Positions 1 through 12,790 are shown, counted from the stretch's first letter. The stretch: DNA of 64,000 nt from Spongospora subterranea f. sp. subterranea (GCA_049724395.1 JAUGWO010000112.1:310001-374000), one strand, 5' to 3'. Numbers and translations: made by a program. The notes: generated from the letters alone by a model not told the origin.

Positions 1-1
1 T

Positions 2-619
2 GACCTCAAAAATGCAATGGAGTCGGATTTGAAGCTGGCAAGGATGTCTTTGTCGGCAGTAATGCGATCAGAGGATAAAATGTCGAAGGAATTGGACAGC
101 ACCAAAAGGGAATTGTCATACAGAGAATCTGTCCTCAAAGACTTGCAACGGGAGACAAAACATACAATACAACAGTTGTCAGAGGTGGCTGATAAATCAC
201 TTAAAGAACGTGACCAACTACAATGCCGGCTTGAGAAGTCCATTACTGCACTACAGGATCTGCAATTACAGAAAGACGCAGAGTGTAAATTACTGATTGA
301 AGAGTTGGGAAACGCGCAAAGGCAACGCGACCTATGGAAGACGCGGTTTGACGAGGTTGGTTGGGGTAATAAGGGGAACTGGTGAAATGCTGAGCCTCTT
401 TTATAGTTGTCGAAAGGAATACAGATAGCGACACAAGAATCGCGGCAAATTGAGATGCAAATGGTAAACATTCTAAGAAGATAATCATAGAAAACACTTG
501 GTCAATCTGTCGGGAACGCAACCGGTAGCAAGACTGCGGTTGGGAAAGGAATTCGAAAGTTGGGAGAATTGAACTATGGGAAAAGTACCCAAATGACGCG
601 ATCGTCCCATAATTGCTGA
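2..619 (+). CDS. Coiled-coil protein, 3' part
   Basis: The reading frame is already open at the window edge, so the start lies outside. The visible part is rich in Glu, Lys, Gln and Leu and has coiled-coil character with no recognisable catalytic domain. A probable intron (356-406, ending ttatag) joins ...RFDE to LSKGIQIATQESRQIEMQM. The frame then meets TAA near 480 unless a second, very short (27 bp) intron at about 455-481 is removed; in that case it continues to TGA at 617-619. Removal of the first intron is needed because the unspliced frame stops at 385. Function is unknown; it could be any cytoskeletal or tethering coiled-coil protein. Confidence 0.5.
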
Positions 620-665
620 TGGAACAAACACCTTCCGTTAATATTTTAATAGAATATATTATCGA

Positions 666-3600
666 TCAGAATCGGACATGCATTCGAGCTGGAGTCATAT
701 GAGACGATGATGGAGGAGGTGGAGCCATTGGAACTGGCTCCGATACCAGCGGTTCGGGTAGAACAGGGTTAACCCTTGGGCGATTTTGAGGCGGGTCTGG
801 CCGGCTTTTTTGCCGCTTAGGCATTTTACTATCGCGATTCTGGATAGCATGCCCACCGCTGTTACGAGCTTGTGGATGATCACGATCTGGATTAGAATCG
901 CAATCCCGGCTTCGCTGCTTACCACGACAACGTTGGGCCTCACGATCTCGTTGTTGTTGACTACGACCGGCATTACGCTGCTTTGGAACCTGCTCACGAT
1001 TTCGACCTCTCTTTGATTGATTATTATGGTTCTGGTGGGAATTACGATCTTGATTAGCGTTGGAATCTGAACGGTACTTCATGCTGTCTGAAAGCAGACC
1101 GGCCCTCGACCTATCTTGTTCATCTCTAACTCGTTGACGTTGAACAGCAATGTTATGAAAATGATCTGGATTCATTTTAATCGCTTCCAGTTGAAGCTTG
1201 TGCTGTTGATGGTTGGAATCGCGGTCACGATTGAACGAGGCGATGTGGCACCTGTCACCATCATACGTCACTTCACGAAAATTTTCAATGGGTTTGACAG
1301 ATTGATTGTGATTAGACGCATCGAAACGTCGATAACTGTGCCATCCAGAAAATGGATTAGCAGCACTCAATGACGTTAAATCAGCAATAGCGGCTTCATG
1401 AGGTGGAAAGCCACGATTCGATAACGGTTTCTCATAAAAATGATGGAGCGAACCGTTTCCGCCAGACTTAGGAAGTGGCGAGAAGCTATAATTTTGCAAC
1501 GACGCGGTATTTACATCCTTAACGCACTCTTGATTCCTGTCTGTTGTGAAGTTAATTGAGGTCGTGGAAACGTCTCTCCTGATGGAAGGAGTTCCTGGGA
1601 CCGGCAACAGGACAGCCTTTTTCCAGCATGTTTCATCGATATCCACTGAATACGGAGAAGAACTGTTGCGAGCCTGGACGGGTTCTGGGTGAGCGATGGC
1701 ATCAGTGGTTGTTGGCTGTAGACCGACTAAAACTGAATTTGAGGCGTTCTCAAGGACGGAGGACTTGGTCAATGGATTATTGATAGAGTATTGCTGGCAA
1801 GCATCATTGCTTATGGAGTTGGGAGATAACGGACAGGAACCCAGTACGATCAGGGAATCAGCATTTTGATTCCAATCAAGTCTATTATGAACCGGAGGTT
1901 GAGCAACCACCTCAGGAACTGGTATGCGGGATTGGTCAGTGCAGAGAGTGGATGTGTTCACAACTTTGTCGTTTGAGGCCGGGCTTGATGGATTGCTCAT
2001 ATTGGGGCCATTGTGCACGACAGGATCCCGTATTGGAGTCCCATGAGGATAAACTTGGTCATATTCAAGCTGTTCGCGAGCCATAACCGCATCGACATCG
2101 TCAAAATTATCCGCCTCAATGTGGTCATTGAATAATAGAGAAAGCTCGGTAACCGACATTATCCATTCCTTGCTATTAGAAGGACATAGTTTCTCATGAC
2201 CGACTCCATGTTGCCGAATTATTTCCGACGTCACCTGGATCCCATGATGAACAAGAAGAATTACAGTGGATATGGGCGTTACCTGATCCCCACGAGCGAA
2301 ATCTGAAATATCAACGGAAACAGGTCCTGAGAGTGTGTCAATCGCAGCCGGCTCTTTGGAGAATTCCGCCCAGCGTGTATCCACCGGATTGACAATATCT
2401 TGTTCACTGCTATCGAGAACCCAGTTCGTCATTTCGACTTTTTCTAGTTGCCTTTGAAAAACCATCTGTTCGAACATATCGTGCATGACAAATCTATAGA
2501 TAAAAACAGGTTTGGTTTGGCCAATTCGAAATACGCGGTATGCAGCCTAAACCATTGTTAGACGGCGCTGATGGTTTCGTAGCAAAAAAGCACCTGAAAA
2601 TCGACACTGGGGTTCCAGTTAACATCGAGTATAACAACGCGGTTTGCAGCCACCAGTGAGATGCCTTCCCCACATAATGTCGATATCAAAAAGCAATCCG
2701 CATCAGATGATTTACTCATGAAATCATCGATTAGCGTTTTCCTTTCCGGCATAGAGGTGCTTCCATCCAGACGCAAAGCGCGTATACCATGATTATCAGA
2801 TTCACTCAAAGAGGCAATACATTCCTACAGAAAACATAATTTAACAACATAACTTAAAAAAATAATTACCAGCACACTTCTACAAAAGGAAAGAGCCTTG
2901 ATCCACCTGGAAAAAATGACGATTTTTTCACCGGCTGCTTTTGTCTGCTTAATTAATGACATTAGAACAACCATTTTGCCACTGTCTTCTATATCCACAG
3001 GACTGGAACCGATTTCCGATAGCCATTCCTGACATGGAAGAGTTGGATCGCTTGACGCCTGACGATAAGCTATCTGCAGAGCAATTGTCGATGAGAGGAG
3101 ATTATTTTTTCAAACGCTGATATTTTACCTGAGGGTGGTCAGCCAGCATGGTTGCTACATTATGCATCACAATTCCATCCAATCCGCGACGCTGACTCAA
3201 AAATTTCATCCATAACTGGCGCTGTACCGATGACAGGCGTATTGAGATTACCAACTCCTGTTTTCCAGTTTAGTTTAGAACCATTATTCGAATGCGGGTT
3301 TGTGAGATTAACCGTCTTCTTTGCAAGAAATCGTTGCAGTAGCTTTCCATCGCGCCGGAATAGAAGTTGCTGTGATCGAAGTTGGTCGTATAGTACAAAA
3401 GCGCGTCCTCGCGCCTTTGAAGCATTTTGACTTCGGTTTCGTACAATGGGATTCTCAAAAAGAAACTGAAAGTTTCTGTATGATTTGAAAATCCGCTGGC
3501 ACTTGTCACGACTGTGAGTATCAAATCAGCCGCCAGTCGGCTAAGCAAGCCGAAAAGCTTACTTGGCGAACTCAACCAATGAATATAATTCTCGGAGATT

Positions 3601-5204
3601 ATTTTGTAGGGGATATCCGGAAACCACAATTCTACGTTGAGTCCGTAATAACGACAAGCAGAAATGGCTGGATGTCTTGGGATTGCAGATTTTATGACCT
3701 GTCATGAATCAAGCTCGGAAGAGCGACTCAAAACAACTAAAATACCTTCATCAAGGACAAGAACATCAGCACCTGGATCGTAGCAGAGCATGGCTTTGCC
3801 AGCAGCGACATCCAATAACTCTTTGTAGATTCCATACGATAACAACAATAATCCACCAGAACTGCACCAGGATTGCAAACAGCTAATTCGTACACTGGTC
3901 GTCATCGGCGAATCGATCAAAAAAGGGGCCTCGAACGCTTTCTCGTCAGGCAAAAGCCATGAATTGAACCTTATCACGCCATTATGTTAGTTACAAAAAC
4001 AATTACATTATATGCATATACTTTTGAATTTCCGCAATCCAGTGGGATAAAAGGATGGACGGCATCACGACTAAAATTTTGCATGTGGTTCGTTGAGTCC
4101 AAAACATATATAACGCTGTTAAAACCTATATAAAAACTTAAAACGTTAATTTTCACGTGTGTCACACAATGTAGATGTACCTGTAATGATTTGCCCAGGC
4201 CGAGGGCGTCGGCGAACAATGTCCCAGAATTGTTTTCCAAGATATTTAATAAAAATGAGCAGCCAACACGTTGATGACGATGCAGTTTATGGCTGATAGA
4301 CTTTGGCATCCTTGCAAGAATAGGTTGCAGTGAAAACTGTCGCACCAGACGATCCTGTTCATCTTCGTCAACTTGAACAGCGTCGTCATAGGAATCAATG
4401 TCGGAATTTGAAATTAAATCAACGTAGGGGTCGATAGATCCTTCATCCATTGGCATTTCATGGCTTGGAATTTCAGTGACGTGTTCCCCTTCAGACACCT
4501 CGCCCCTTGCCCGTTTCTTAGGTTGGACGTCAATCAAATCTGCTTGTTTCACTTCTACCGTACTACTACTACATTTAACGACCTGTTCCAGCTCAATGAC
4601 GCGGTTGGTCAGCGCGTCTATCTGTGCATCTTTGGCTTTGCAATGTTCCTCCAGCAGCGCAAGGCGTCGCCAAAGGACAGCCAATTCCGTGCCCATGTCG
4701 AGCTGCATCGCCGTCTAACGGCAGCGAATCGACAATCCTGGTCCTGAACGACATTAAAAACCTTAATCAGATATTTATGGGCCGCGAACTTCAATTGCGT
4801 CACTTACAATGACTATAAGAGCCAGATGAACTGCATCAATAGTTTCACAGTGATTCACTAACTGTAACTGCACAGCCTTGTTCGGGTTCAGATCTCCCAG
4901 ATATAGTATTACTGGGCAACGTGAAATGTCCGTAACTGTTACAGTAACACTGTGTTGTTGACTGAGGAACAATCGGACAAGGGTTTGACGACTTTGACCG
5001 TTCACCCGCTGATACACATCTAATGGTTACGCCATAACACGTCATGTTCCACCGCTTTCGCGGGCGGCCAAGTCGTACCCTATATTGGACGAAGACGAGG
5101 AGGAAGAGGACGAGCTGGTAGTAGAGCCGCCTAAGGTCAGGGCAGTGACACCCGTGACTTATCGGTGGAACATCACGTGTTCTGGCGGACGAACCGGTAA
5201 CCAT
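666..5204 (-). CDS. SNF2-family ATPase, ATRX/RAD54L2-like
   Basis: This is a DNA-translocating chromatin remodeller of the SNF2 superfamily. Joining exons across short introns gives the helicase motifs in order: motif I ADALGLGKSLQ (Ser where Thr is usual), motif Ia KILVVMPSILLSHW, motif II DEGH, then RRIVVSGYPLQNNLRELY. The C-terminal lobe has GEGISLVAANRVVILDVNWNPS followed by AAYRVFRIGQTKPVFIYRF. The arrangement ANRV...D.NWNPS...YRVFR.GQTKPV is that of the ATRX/ARIP4 branch rather than of Rad54. A final exon of about 600 residues is low-complexity (Arg, Asn, Gln, Asp, Pro) and probably disordered. The start at 5204 is inferred: a Ser-run exon, a Val-rich exon and a coiled-coil stretch (about 4600-4708) join in frame, but the conserved core alone would allow a start at 4708. 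It is divergent from the CFAP73-like gene. Confidence 0.8.
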
Positions 5205-5744
5205 AGCCGAAGTAGACGTATCAGCCTGGGGCACGAATATGTTTTGGCTCACTTCTCAGTGCACGATTTTTTTATTGAGTTTTCATTCACACACGTTCGT
5301 GTTGACTTTTTAGTCGATATACCGCCGAGTCCTCAAGGATTCTGCTGGTTATGCAATAATTTGTCGGACCGTATACAGCTGCCGCATGTATACGTACATC
5401 TCCATCTGATAATGGTACTTTCAAGAACTAGAATATCGTGACCTTAATGCGAATTTCAAGAGACTATTAAATACGTCAAATACTCTATAATACGTAAAAC
5501 AATTGTAAACTGCTCACAGACTAATTCCCCATTTGACCGACTTTCAATAATGATCAATCGCATTTTTAGTTTCAGTCGTTAAAATTTTGAAACTGATACT
5601 ACAAACAACGATCAGAGGAAAAAGCCGTTTGAGACCCACGAAAAGGTAGTCGAACATATGATTTCGGAATGACGATATGGTTGGATCGATCACTGTACCA
5701 CGAAGCCTGATTGAACAGCAAGGGCATCCCTATCAGCCACCAAA
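5205..5744. other. Intergenic, divergent
   Basis: This separates the divergent helicase and CFAP73-like genes and presumably holds both promoters. Open frames across the acidic/Ser-run segment near 5085-5130 on the plus strand look like antisense of helicase exons. No repeat or RNA gene is seen. Confidence 0.4.
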
Positions 5745-7239
5745 ATGCAGCACTATTCTGAAAGCAAAAACTTGCCTGCCCAACTGACATTGGATCATGT
5801 ATCCCCAGCGACGCTTCTTCTGGAGAAACAGCGCCAAATGCAAGAAGTTCAAATGGCGTTGGATGCACAGAAAGAGGAATATGCACGAAAGGTGCTGTGA
5901 GAATCTCTGAACTATTAGACCTATTCTGAATTGATTGTGTTGGCAAATGATCATCGATAACAGGCGGAAGCGTTCAGAAGACGAGAAGATGTGCTGCGAA
6001 AAAAAGATCTAGAACTTCAAGAATCATTGGTCCAGTTCAATAAATTCCTAAAAGTAAGACCAGTAGAATTACAGTCGATATGCTAAACGAGTAACCCACA
6101 TTTAGGATAAATTCGATAAAAGAATCAAATATGATCGTATGGCGCAAGACGAACGAAAGCAGAGGCAGGCCAAGGAGAAAGAAATTCGTTCCCGGATGAG
6201 GCATTTAAGAACTCTTCAAACCCAATGTAAACAACTGAAGAAACAGGTTGGTGGTTGGCCAATCCCTGTTGTTTTGGCGACACATTCACCTTGATCCAGG
6301 TTCGAGAGTATGAACAATACCAAGCGTTTTTAACCAGGGTATAAACATACTGGAACCGTTCAATCAAATCGAATCGTTTTAACTGGGAGTAGGTTCAAGA
6401 TGAGAATTTAAGCGAATGGCCGGCGTTGGAGTCTATATTGAGCCGTTCCCAGGCATTAGATATGGCGTATAAAGGTTCTAATCACTTACTTCAAAAATAG
6501 TCAAATGTTTTTTACAGAATTGATATATAGATCTTGTTGATCGCCAAAACAGCATGATTGGAAACTCAGAGACAATGAGGAATGAGTTCTCATCGTACAC
6601 GAAAGCTCAAGTAACTGCCAATCTCAATCTCAACAACCGCATTGCCCAACTTCAATCGGAGCTCGAAAGGTACCTCCAAAACGGCGTCGCCAAATTGTCA
6701 GAACTCATTGCCCAATAGAGCAGAATCATTGACTTCTCAAAAAGAAAATGAAGAGGATCGGCGGCGACGACAAAAAACGGAAAGATCCAGGGAGATTAGC
6801 GTGATCATCATGGCCGTCAATAATTTATATCAAGTTGGTACCGGTGAAGACGTTAGGTCGATAGGGAATGATGATATATAATATTGCAGAGATGCACTAG
6901 GCAAAGTGGAATATTGATACATTCCGAGCAATTGAAGCAATATCTAGCTGGACGAGAGGCAACAACAACAACTACTACAACAACAGCTCAACATTCCAGT
7001 GGTAATGAAGAGGAAAGTACCGAAAAGAACGAATCCCCATTAGAGAATGTAGATATCACCAAGGTAAGAACGGTTGATCAAGATCAGCCGATCGTTGACC
7101 ATGCCGGCGTATACAGCAAATGTTGGATGTTATCGGAAGCTATCTGATCGACTTTATATCGATCGTGGAGGACTCGGGGTCGTCAGGTAAACCACTGACC
7201 AGGATGATCGCCAGGACATCGACATCAGACAGATCTTGA
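5745..7239 (+). CDS. CFAP73/CCDC42-like axonemal coiled-coil protein (DUF4200)
   Basis: Members of this family (CCDC42, CFAP73/MIA2) are coiled-coil proteins of motile cilia; CFAP73 is part of the modifier-of-inner-arms complex that tethers and regulates inner dynein arms. After splicing about seven introns the protein reads MQHYSESKNLPAQL... and then the family signature RRREDVLRKKDLELQESLVQ with FNKFLK, KEKEIRSRMRHLRTLQ and VREYEQYQAFLTR. The C-terminal half includes IIMAVNNLYQ, matching the family's (A)I.NLYQ segment, and ends QMLDVIGSYLIDF...TSDRS at TGA 7237-7239. A TGA lies in frame 11 codons upstream of the chosen ATG. Exons are coiled coil almost throughout, with a Thr run near 6961-6985. 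The gene implies that the organism builds flagella. Confidence 0.82.
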
Positions 7240-7760
7240 GTCAGTCGCCGCCAGCAGTATTGTCTGTAATAAAGATAGGAATCATTGTCTCCCCAACGTC
7301 TAATCTACTTCCCAGCGAACTGTGGTGTTGAGATCTAAATGGGCTCAAGTTCAGCTCAGGATCGCCTATTCGCATGATCTGTTTCTGCTAATTTTGTGGC
7401 TTGTCGCTCCATCGGTGAGAAGGTCGATCGGGCTTGTGCTCTTTCGATGAATCAGAGAAAATCAATCTCTGACAATACACCATTATTTTACTGATCTTCG
7501 AATTCCGATAAAAAATAAACGCATTTCATCGATATCCCATTGTGTTATCCCGTGTCAGGAGGTGTTGACCACTAGACCTGATCGACACGTTCTCCCCATC
7601 CAGTTGCCCCATATTCCATGGTGTTATCCCTGGTCAGATGGCGCCATATACAGTATATTGGCCCGGCACTAACCTCATCATTATCCCACAAAACGGCGGA
7701 GTCCGTGACGGTGTTTATCTCCACCCCTGACCTAAACTCGCAATCGGATTCCTTGCAATC
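7240..7760. other. Intergenic upstream of uL29
   Basis: No gene is seen. The last 230 bases carry a duplicated promoter-like motif, listed separately. Confidence 0.4.
7537..7637 (+). promoter_or_regulatory. Duplicated motif upstream of uL29 gene
   Basis: Two near-identical 22-base blocks (7537-7558 and 7616-7637) share CCAT, then GTGTTATCCC, then a GTCAG end, 79 bases apart. They lie about 125-225 bases before the ribosomal-protein start codon. Duplicated upstream activating elements are common at ribosomal protein genes, but the factor is unknown and the role is inferred from position and repetition only. Confidence 0.3.
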
Positions 7761-8199
7761 ATGGTCAAGGTCAAGGCTCACGAGCTCCGCTCCAAGTCCA
7801 AAGATGAGCTATTGAAGCAGCTTGACGAGCTCAAGAAACGAGCTCGCCCAGCTCCGAGTCGCCAAAGTTTCCGGCGGTTCCGCTTCGAAACTGTCCAAGA
7901 TGTAAATATTGATCTCCCCCTTCATCGCCGCGCGTGTATATTGACCCGATTTATTTGTTGACTATAGCAAGGTCGTTCGCAAGAGCATCGCTCGTGTACT
8001 GACCGTCTTCAACCAGACCCAGAAAGATCATCTGCGGAAGCAGCACGAAGGCCAGAAGTACAAACCTATTGATCTGCGTGTCAAGGCCACCCGATCTTGG
8101 CGCCGTAAGCTGACCCCATCGGAGCTATCGCTGAAGACGGCCCGACAGGCTAAGCGTGATTCCGCTTTCCCCATCCGCAAATACGCCCTCATGGCCTAA
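7761..8199 (+). CDS. RPL35: 60S ribosomal protein uL29 (L35)
   Basis: A large-subunit protein at the nascent-chain exit tunnel. Exon 1 (7761-7901) begins [20 protein letters not shown] and exon 2 (7968-8199) gives [19 protein letters not shown] to RKYALMA; both match the family closely. The 66-base intron splits Ile, as AT|C. Exon 1 does not stay in one frame: after ...LDELKK (AAGAAAC, about 7831-7840) the family residues [20 protein letters not shown] appear in the +1 frame, as though one base were extra. Read straight through, the exon gives an unrelated Arg/Pro-rich tail ending in the intron. An extra base in the sequence, a pseudogene, or true +1 frameshifting are all possible. AATAAA about 15 bases after the stop suggests the poly(A) signal. 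Confidence 0.85.
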
Positions 8200-8358
8200 A
8201 CAATCGTCATCGCTACAATAAAATTCTAAATTTCCATCACGAATATTGAGAAGGCGCCATCGATGTGCGATTCGATCATGAATCTGATAGCGATTTCCTC
8301 GAACAATTTCTCATGAGTCGCGTGCCGATATCCATTAGCCGCTTGTGTGAACAGTGTT

Positions 8359-10830
8359 ATGGCCGAATCGGATAGCGATATTAGAGCGGCGCTTCCGAAC
8401 CTGGCATCACCCAATATCGATCGGGATGAGGCTATACGGCTATTGCAGCTGATTCGCGGTGTCAAGGCGAATGCATCACAGAATAGGCAGCTGGTCGCCG
8501 ACCTCATCGAACAGGGCGCGTACCAATCGCTGAGTATCGTCCTACAGCGATTCTCAAAGGTCGGGATAGATTAGATTCGCCATTATACCGATCATCAGTT
8601 GACAATCATTGAACCTCATCGAACCGTTCAGGATGAGATTGTGTGTCAGAACGCCATACGATCTATAGCTGTATTCGCCCGGATTAGTGAATCGGTCGTG
8701 TCCATGGTCGAATACGATCTCCCCTCTCTCCTGATCAAAACCATTCGCCGACATATGACAGCGATCACCCTGATCTCTTTGGGAATATCGCTATTGGCCG
8801 ATTCCAGCGCCAATATGCATTTCAAGGACTTGGTTCGGATCCACAACGGGATCGACATGATCAGCGATGTCATGAGCGTTCACCAGACCAATCCCAAGAT
8901 ATTGGACATCGCCTATTATGCCCTGGCCAATCTCACTGTGCAATCGCCCGACAATATTAACGCCATGGTCGAGTCCGGCTGCGTTAGGAACGTCATCGAA
9001 GGAATGGTGAAGTTCGTGCGAGTTCCAACGCTAGTTGAGGGCGCTCTGGTCGTGATCATGAACGTCTGTCGTAATGGGGTCAACGAGCAGCGAATAGTCG
9101 CCGATCTCAACGGCTGCCACGCTCTCATCGAGGTGCTGAAATCATCATCGGGATCGGCGTCCGGTCCCGTTATCAAACAGTGTCTAATGACCATTGGCGC
9201 GTTCGCCCAATGCCAAGAGAACATCGATCTCCTGTTGAGTGACCGCGCCTTGGACTACATCTGCACCAAGATCATGGAATATCGTCAACACAATTCCGAT
9301 CTACTGCAGGTCGGGTTGGTGACGATCGGAAAGATCGCAGCGGATTGTTCGGAAAGCGCATTGGCGGCGATATTGGATACGAGGGCGGTCGCCACAATTC
9401 TGTCTGTGGCGAAACAGGAGCCGAAGAACGTCCCGATCCAGACATGTGTTCTCCAGATATTCCTCAGCCTGTATTCCCGGTTCACCAACTCCCATTCCGA
9501 GCTGTTGCCCATGATCAGGCTGTTCTCCATTCCAGTGTCCCTCTCGGCCATGTACTGCTTCCCTGATAACGCCACCATATCTCGTGGAGCTGTCACCCTC
9601 ATGGCCGGTATTCTCACCGATAATCACGCCCGCTGCCGATTGGAGAGCGTCGACCTGCTGTCGATCCTAGTTCGTGTTGGGACGAGCCAGGTCAACGACC
9701 CACCCGTTGTTCGCCTGGTTCTGGATGTTGTATCGGAGCTGCTGACGATGAACATGGTGAATATCAATATCCCCGATAGCCATATTCTGGACCTGGTCAG
9801 CTATATCATCGCTCAACCGAATCTGAACCCGGTTCTGCTCGAGAGCGCGTTGCGACTGCTGTCGCGATTGATGTCCCAGGACGGTGTTGGGGAGATTGTC
9901 GCTGGCTCTATCACACCAATATTCATGGACCTTCTCAACCAGTACCAAACGATGAAGCCGCCGGTCCTACAGATATTCCTGTCGATATTCGGGGATACTG
10001 CATTGATTGCCAACGGCAGCGACATCCTGTGCAACTCAGGAGCCCTACAAACATTGTTGAGGATCCTGAGCGACGAGTCCAGGAATCCAGTGGTCGTCTC
10101 GGAACTCCTGGAGACGTTGAGGAAGATGATGAGGACGAGTCTGAAACCCCGAAATGAGCTGAAGGCCATGGGAGCGATACGGCTGGCTGAGACATTGCGG
10201 TTCCAACACTCGGCTGATAAACGGGTCGCCAAATGTGCCAACGATTTCATTCACGAGATGGAGTCGACGGTTGTGGTCAATAGTCGGACGAAATACAACA
10301 ACAAGGCCATGACGTCAGTAGATGGGTTCAAACTTCCAGAACTAGAACAGAATGTTCGTCTGTTTTTGACAGGTGGGGTCACCTTATTGGTTTTCGTCGA
10401 ATGGTTCCTAACTCGTTGGGGTTTATTAGCCGGTGGCGTTCTCACTAAACATTGCAAAACAGCACCACCAAGGAAGCGGAACGTGTTTGTCTCAACCGAT
10501 CTCAGATTCCTCGTCTGGAAAGAGTCAAACAAGAAGCCGCATTCGCTATTCATGGATAATTGTGAGAGCGTCGTCGCAGGGAAATGTTCACCCGAACTGT
10601 TGAGGGATTCCATGATGTTTGCATCGGCCAGCGAGGCGCTGTCGTTCGCCGTGTTCATGAAGAACGGGCGCAGATTGGCGGTTGAGGCCCCAACCACAGA
10701 GCTCAGGGACGAATGGGTTCGATCGTTGAGCGCCCTGATCGTGTATAGATCAGGTCTGGCACGATTGACAGCTAAACCCGACAGCCAGCATGATTCAGAC
10801 GAGGATGGCGAGTTAAAGTTTAACGATTAA
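8359..10830 (+). CDS. Armadillo-repeat protein with C-terminal PH-like domain
   Basis: About 800 residues. Exon 1 (8359-8559) begins MAESDSDIRAALPNLASPNI; a 72-base intron joins RFSK to DEIVCQNAIRS. Residues from about 60 to 580 are helical repeats with armadillo spacing, for example NPKILDIAYYALANLTVQ, LIKTIRRHMTAITLISLG and NPVVVSELLETLRKMMR. A second, 57-base intron (10373-10429) has no stop and keeps frame, so it can be mistaken for coding; its removal joins RLFLT to AGGVLTKHCKTAPPRKRNVF. That C-terminal part (GGVLTKH...RNVFVSTDLRFLVW...LAVEAPTTELRDEWVRSL) has the beta pattern and terminal Trp-containing helix of a PH domain. The role is probably scaffolding at membranes. I do not recognise a specific orthologue. 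Confidence 0.75.
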
Positions 10831-11079
10831 GAACCGTTATGTGTTTTAATGGATCATTACAGCTGATCTAGCGATTCCTTTATGACAATCTCAATTGTCG
10901 GGTGTGTGGTGTTGTCACTCCTATAAGCTGTCGGATTCCTTCTGAAGCGGAACTCGAGTCGGCCTTCACATGAATGAACGGTTTCACGAGATACTTGTGA
11001 GACACACACATTATGGACATATCTACAGACACAACACGTTGATGTGATCATCGTCCGACATCAGATGCCCATCTATCGC

Positions 11080-12790
11080 TTACCGATCGCCAGTCTCAAC
11101 CTGGGGCATTGTAAATCTGGAGTCGGATCCTCGGTAGACTTCAACATCATTGAACTTGATTGAATATATGGTGACATTGCCACCATGAGCCGGAACCCAG
11201 GACGTTCCAATCGGGATTAGGTCATCCGAGCTGTTGGCGATATTCTTCAATTGAATATTCGGTTTCCAACTAGATTGGACCGGTTCAACTGGCCCATCCC
11301 CTATGTCGTATGGTGGCGCCATTCCCCATATTGCAACTCCATTCACGATCAACGCGAGCAATACAGATTGCATGATCATGGTGTAGCGATTGGCGGGAAG
11401 GGATAGAGCGACTAAACCCCAACCACATAATCCAAATATGTAGTGATGAACGTGAATCGACGCGTCCGGTATGGACAAACCGAAGAAAACGATGGCCGTG
11501 ATGATGGGGATGACGAACTGGCATTGCCTGACCATTGTGGGCCAGAGTTTGAGGTGACGACGAGCCCGTTTGATCAGATAGACAAGGGCGATTACACATC
11601 CAATGAGTAATGATCCAATAAACATCAGGGAATATGCGTTCCTGACTTTCAACAGGCGCTTATCGAGGATCAGGTCGAGATTCCTGTTGATCGCGTGAAT
11701 ATAGTCCATATGCATCACGATGAAGAACGGGAAGATATAGAACATGAATAGGTGGACTGGGGCGTGTTCAACACCAACGAAATGATCAGATCCACCATGA
11801 TCCCAAAGAAGCCAACAGACGATTATCAACGGGACGATGCAATTCTGAAGCTGAGCTGACACTAGACCAATAGATTGGTTCTGGGAGATTGGACCAGCTG
11901 AATAGATTGCTCCATTGACAACCAATGCGATCCAGATAAACCGTTCCGACATCCCGATCAGGATCAATGCCATAAAGGCGATGAGCAATGTGGGCAGGAT
12001 GATCGGGAATCCAAGATCGGTGCAGTTCTTACTATCGTGATCAGGTGCGACCTCGTATGTTAACGGGAACGGAGCTGGGAACTCCTCTGTCTCAATCAGA
12101 AGCGGGATGTCAATGGGGGAAATTGTGTCGATCATCGTAGGGAATTATACCGGTTGTGACACCATTACTGGTTGATTTCTTGAAGAACTTGGCCGGGCCA
12201 GACCTCCTGGCCATAAAACATCCTCCCTGGGCACTAATTGCACCGCTGTGTAGAGCCGCCAAACATATACCAGAATCGGAGCGATATGGGCCGCTTCCAA
12301 CTGAAGGAAACAGTCGAAATCAGCAAAGACTATTGATCGGGAAATCGGTTGATATGGACCGACTTGGGGTCAATGGGGCATAAGCACTCATACAGGAACG
12401 AGGGCAACGGAATCTGAATACAAAGGATGACGATGAGGAGAGGTGAAAGGGAATCAGATGGGTCAATGATATGAACCTGTTCCATGACGATGTTAACGGA
12501 TAGCAGTTCTGGACATTGACCCCACAGGTGGAATATATATCCCAGTTCATAACTGATATTGTGTGAGATTGGCGCGATATCAAGGGGGGATGGGACAGAT
12601 TCAACATACCACTAGTGCATCCGATCGGTTCCGGTCTTGATCCATCTCCCGCAACAGCAATTGTTAGTACGACAAAATACGACAACGCGATGCTCCCGAA
12701 TATCAGGCAACATAGAGCTATACGCGTTTCAGGATTGAGGCGACTTCGGATTAGATCCACAGGATGTTTGGAGGAGACGACAGTTTTCAT
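11080..12790 (-). CDS. LCCL-domain multipass membrane protein
   Basis: The N-terminus MKTVVSSKHPVDLIRSRL is followed by one hydrophobic segment (ALCCLIFGSIALSYFVVLTI) and a lumenal Cys-rich stretch STCGVNVQNCYPLTS. Splicing three short introns then gives an LCCL domain: FRCPRSCMSAYAPLTP, IGSGPYRSDSGICLAALHSG, and SGPAKFFKKSTSNGVTTEEF. The C-terminal 330 residues contain about eight membrane segments and the family-typical IHVHHYIFGL and VNGVAIWG motifs. The CG-N-C...RCP.NC plus LCCL plus HVHHY architecture is that of fungal LCCL proteins; their function is poorly known. The intron ending gagacag removes an apparent frameshift around 12135. The ATG at 12790 is the first in the open frame. Confidence 0.75.

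Noticed and set aside
10373-10429. Coding insert in the armadillo protein
   Set aside because: It has GT...AG ends, is a multiple of three with no stop, and its removal restores LTAGGVLTKH at the start of the PH-like part; treated as an intron.
12100-12170. Frameshift in the LCCL gene
   Set aside because: A 64-base GT-AG intron ending gagacag joins NGVTT to EEFPAPF in frame.
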